From Pseudomonadota bacterium (GTDB lineage: Bacteria > Pseudomonadota > Alphaproteobacteria > Rhizobiales > Hyphomicrobiaceae): DNA of 7,813 nt. Every line of letters begins with the position of its first letter. Within the stretch, counting starts at the first letter, position 1. Positions 6,505-7,813 of the stretch are shown here, piece by piece. The stretch spans positions 1 through 7,813 of the forward strand of contig JAEWIJ010000202.1 of NCBI GenBank assembly GCA_023387235.1. Direction: 5' to 3'. The translations under genes were made by a program, and so were the position numbers. The notes beneath the pieces were generated by a model. It was not told the DNA's origin and searched no databases. It was given only the letters and a program-made list of their open reading frames with translations.

Positions 6505-7643
6505 AGGACGGCGGTCAGATCGAAATCCGCCGGGTCGCCAATGCGCGCGACATTCGCCTGTGGCTCGAGGTTCCGGCTGTCGTATTTGCGGGCGATGCCC
6601 ACTGGATCAGACCCCTGGATCTCGTCGAGCGCCAGCGCATCAGCCCGCGCCACAGTCCGTTCTTCGCCTTCGGGGAAGCCGCTTTCTTCGTGGCCCTCAG
6701 GAATGGGCATCCGGTCGGCCGCATCTCCGCTCAGGTCAACCACCGCCACCTGGAGCAGAACAAGGATGCGACGGGACACTTCGGTTTCTTCAACGCGATC
6801 GATGATCGGCAGGTCGCGGCCGCGCTTGTTCAGGCCGGCGCGGAATGGCTCAAGGCCAAGGGTCTCCATCGCATGGTGGGGCCGCTCAATCTGACGATCA
6901 ACGAGGATACCGGTCTCCTCGTTTCGGGATTCGATTCCGCGCCTGCAATCCTCTCGAGCCATGCACGCCCATGGGAAGGACCGCTGCTCGAAGCTTGCGG
7001 ATTGTGCAAGGCCGTCGACGTTCTCGCCTATCGCATGCGGCCAGCGGGAGCCCCCGAAACGATCGCGCGTCTCGCGGCGTTGGCACGCGGCTCGGGCCGC
7101 GTCTCGGTCCGCCATCTCCAGATGTCGCGCTACCGCGAGGACGTGGCCACCGCCTTCGATATCTTCAATGATGCCTGGAGCGACAACTGGGGCTTCGTGC
7201 CTGTGGGAGATGCCGAGATCAGCGCCATGGTGCGCGAAACAAAGCCGTTCATGCAGGGAAAGTTCGGCCGCATTGTCGAAGTTGACGGCGTCCCCGCCGC
7301 GATGATCGTCGCGCTCCCGGATATCAACGATGTGATCACCGGTTTCAACGGCCGCCTGCTGCCGTTCAATTGGGCAAAGCTTCTTCTCGCCATCAGACGT
7401 GACCGCTGGCGGACGGCCCGCATTCCGCTTCTCGGCATTCGCAAGGCCTATCGCGGGACGCCGCTCGCTGCCGCCATCCTCTCCCTGCTCGTTGCCGACG
7501 TCCTCGATCTCGGTCGGCAGTACGATCTCGATTGGGTGGAGTTCTCGTGGATACTCGAAACCAACGAGCAAATGAATGCGCTCGCCGTTCTCGCTGCCGG
7601 CCCGCCCTGCAAAAGATACCGGTTGTATGAGGCGCCGCTGTAG
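6501..7643 (+). CDS. GNAT-fold N-acyltransferase-like protein (YghO / bacterial ceramide synthase-like family)
   Basis: 380 aa from TTG 6501, which overlaps the SDR stop as TTGA. The features match a conserved family of roughly 380-aa GNAT-fold proteins (E. coli YghO type). These are an opening IEIRRV, HWIRPLDLVE near 35, SPFFAF near 51, GRISAQVN, GHFGFFNAIDD at 92-102, GPLNLTINEDTG at 127-138, HARPW, and a C-terminal GNAT-like half with WILETNEQMN at 350-359 and YRLYE near the end. No signal peptide or clear membrane helix is seen. From memory, bacterial ceramide synthase (bCerS), which N-acylates a sphingoid base, belongs to this broad family. Related proteins are also loosely annotated as N-acetyltransferase or dATP pyrophosphohydrolase, the latter without supporting motifs here. 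The substrate is unknown. Pairing with an SDR fits a lipid N-acylation route, which is inference. The longer open frame starting at 6330 lies inside the SDR gene and is not used. Confidence 0.87.
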   Translation: MKDGGQIEIRRVANARDIRLWLEVPAVVFAGDAHWIRPLDLVERQRISPRHSPFFAFGEAAFFVALRNGHPVGRISAQVNHRHLEQNKDATGHFGFFNAIDDRQVAAALVQAGAEWLKAKGLHRMVGPLNLTINEDTGLLVSGFDSAPAILSSHARPWEGPLLEACGLCKAVDVLAYRMRPAGAPETIARLAALARGSGRVSVRHLQMSRYREDVATAFDIFNDAWSDNWGFVPVGDAEISAMVRETKPFMQGKFGRIVEVDGVPAAMIVALPDINDVITGFNGRLLPFNWAKLLLAIRRDRWRTARIPLLGIRKAYRGTPLAAAILSLLVADVLDLGRQYDLDWVEFSWILETNEQMNALAVLAAGPPCKRYRLYEAPL

Positions 7644-7667
7644 TCGGACCAGCGAACGGATCAGGAC

Positions 7668-7813
7668 TCAGCCGCGGGCTATAGCCTCGGCATAGGCATC
7701 CCAGGCCTCCGCCTCATTCCAGCCGGATGCGTAGTGGGTTGCCGCGTCCGTGTTGATCCGGATCAGGGGCTCGGGAAACTCCTGCTGCACCATGAGAGAT
7801 ACCGCGCAAGCGA
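7668..7813 (-). CDS. 3' end of an unidentified minus-strand gene (partial)
   Basis: Reading the minus strand from the right edge, the frame is open for 47 full codons and ends in TGA (complement of 7668-7670). The translation includes SLMVQQEFPEPL, RINTDAATHYASGWNEAEAW and the end AYAEAIARG. Codons are mostly G/C-ending like the other genes, and the composition (paired Trp, acidic/Ala-rich end) looks like a genuine C-terminus. It is convergent with the GNAT-like gene, 24 bp away. I do not recognise the family. The 5' part lies outside the window, so a chance open frame in GC-rich DNA remains possible. Confidence 0.5.
   Translation of the reverse strand, partial: ACAVSLMVQQEFPEPLIRINTDAATHYASGWNEAEAWDAYAEAIARG

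Noticed and set aside
6213..7571. Minus-strand open frame (about 452 codons) opposite the SDR and GNAT-like genes
   Set aside because: It spans the junction of two well-supported plus-strand genes, has no recognisable motif, and its composition is that of a shadow frame.
7644..7667. Terminator between the convergent genes
   Set aside because: The 24-bp gap shows no stable stem and no T-tract.

Overview
The window reads as GC-rich proteobacterial chromosome, most likely alphaproteobacterial. This rests on the strong G/C bias at third codon positions, the frequent TTG/GTG starts, the style of the RTX/FG-GAP repeats and the type I secretion proteins, and the family of the last full gene. That assignment is inference. 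Five complete genes lie on the plus strand, and the 3' end of a sixth runs in from the right edge on the minus strand.

Left part (about 1-5644) is a type I secretion (T1SS) module. It starts with a large calcium-dependent metalloprotease of the serralysin/peptidase M10 type, with HEIGHALGFKH zinc site, Met-turn and RTX nonapeptides. Unusually, this protease carries six extra tandem repeats of exactly 48 residues (144 bp) at its C-terminus, with an FG-GAP/VCBS-like DxxGDGxxDILW core. Behind a 134-bp AT-richer gap come the inner-membrane permease/ATPase of the PrtD/AprD/HasD family and the HlyD/PrtE-family periplasmic adaptor. The reasonable reading is that the protease, which has no Sec signal, is exported in one step by this ABC-adaptor pair. 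The third component, a TolC-like outer-membrane channel, is not in the window, nor is a protease inhibitor gene.

Right part (about 5645-7643) is a two-gene unit. A classical short-chain dehydrogenase/reductase (SDR) is followed, with a TTGA stop/start overlap, by a 380-residue GNAT-fold protein of the YghO type. As I recall, bacterial ceramide synthase (bCerS) belongs to this same broad family. A keto-reductase next to an N-acyltransferase-like protein suggests a lipid or sphingolipid-like N-acylation step, but this is a hypothesis. A GC-rich inverted repeat just upstream would pair over the G-run that is the only visible ribosome-binding candidate of the SDR gene.

At the right edge (7668-7813) the minus strand holds the last 48 codons or so of an unidentified gene, convergent with the GNAT-like gene. 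Long minus-strand open frames elsewhere are judged to be shadows of the GC-rich plus-strand genes.
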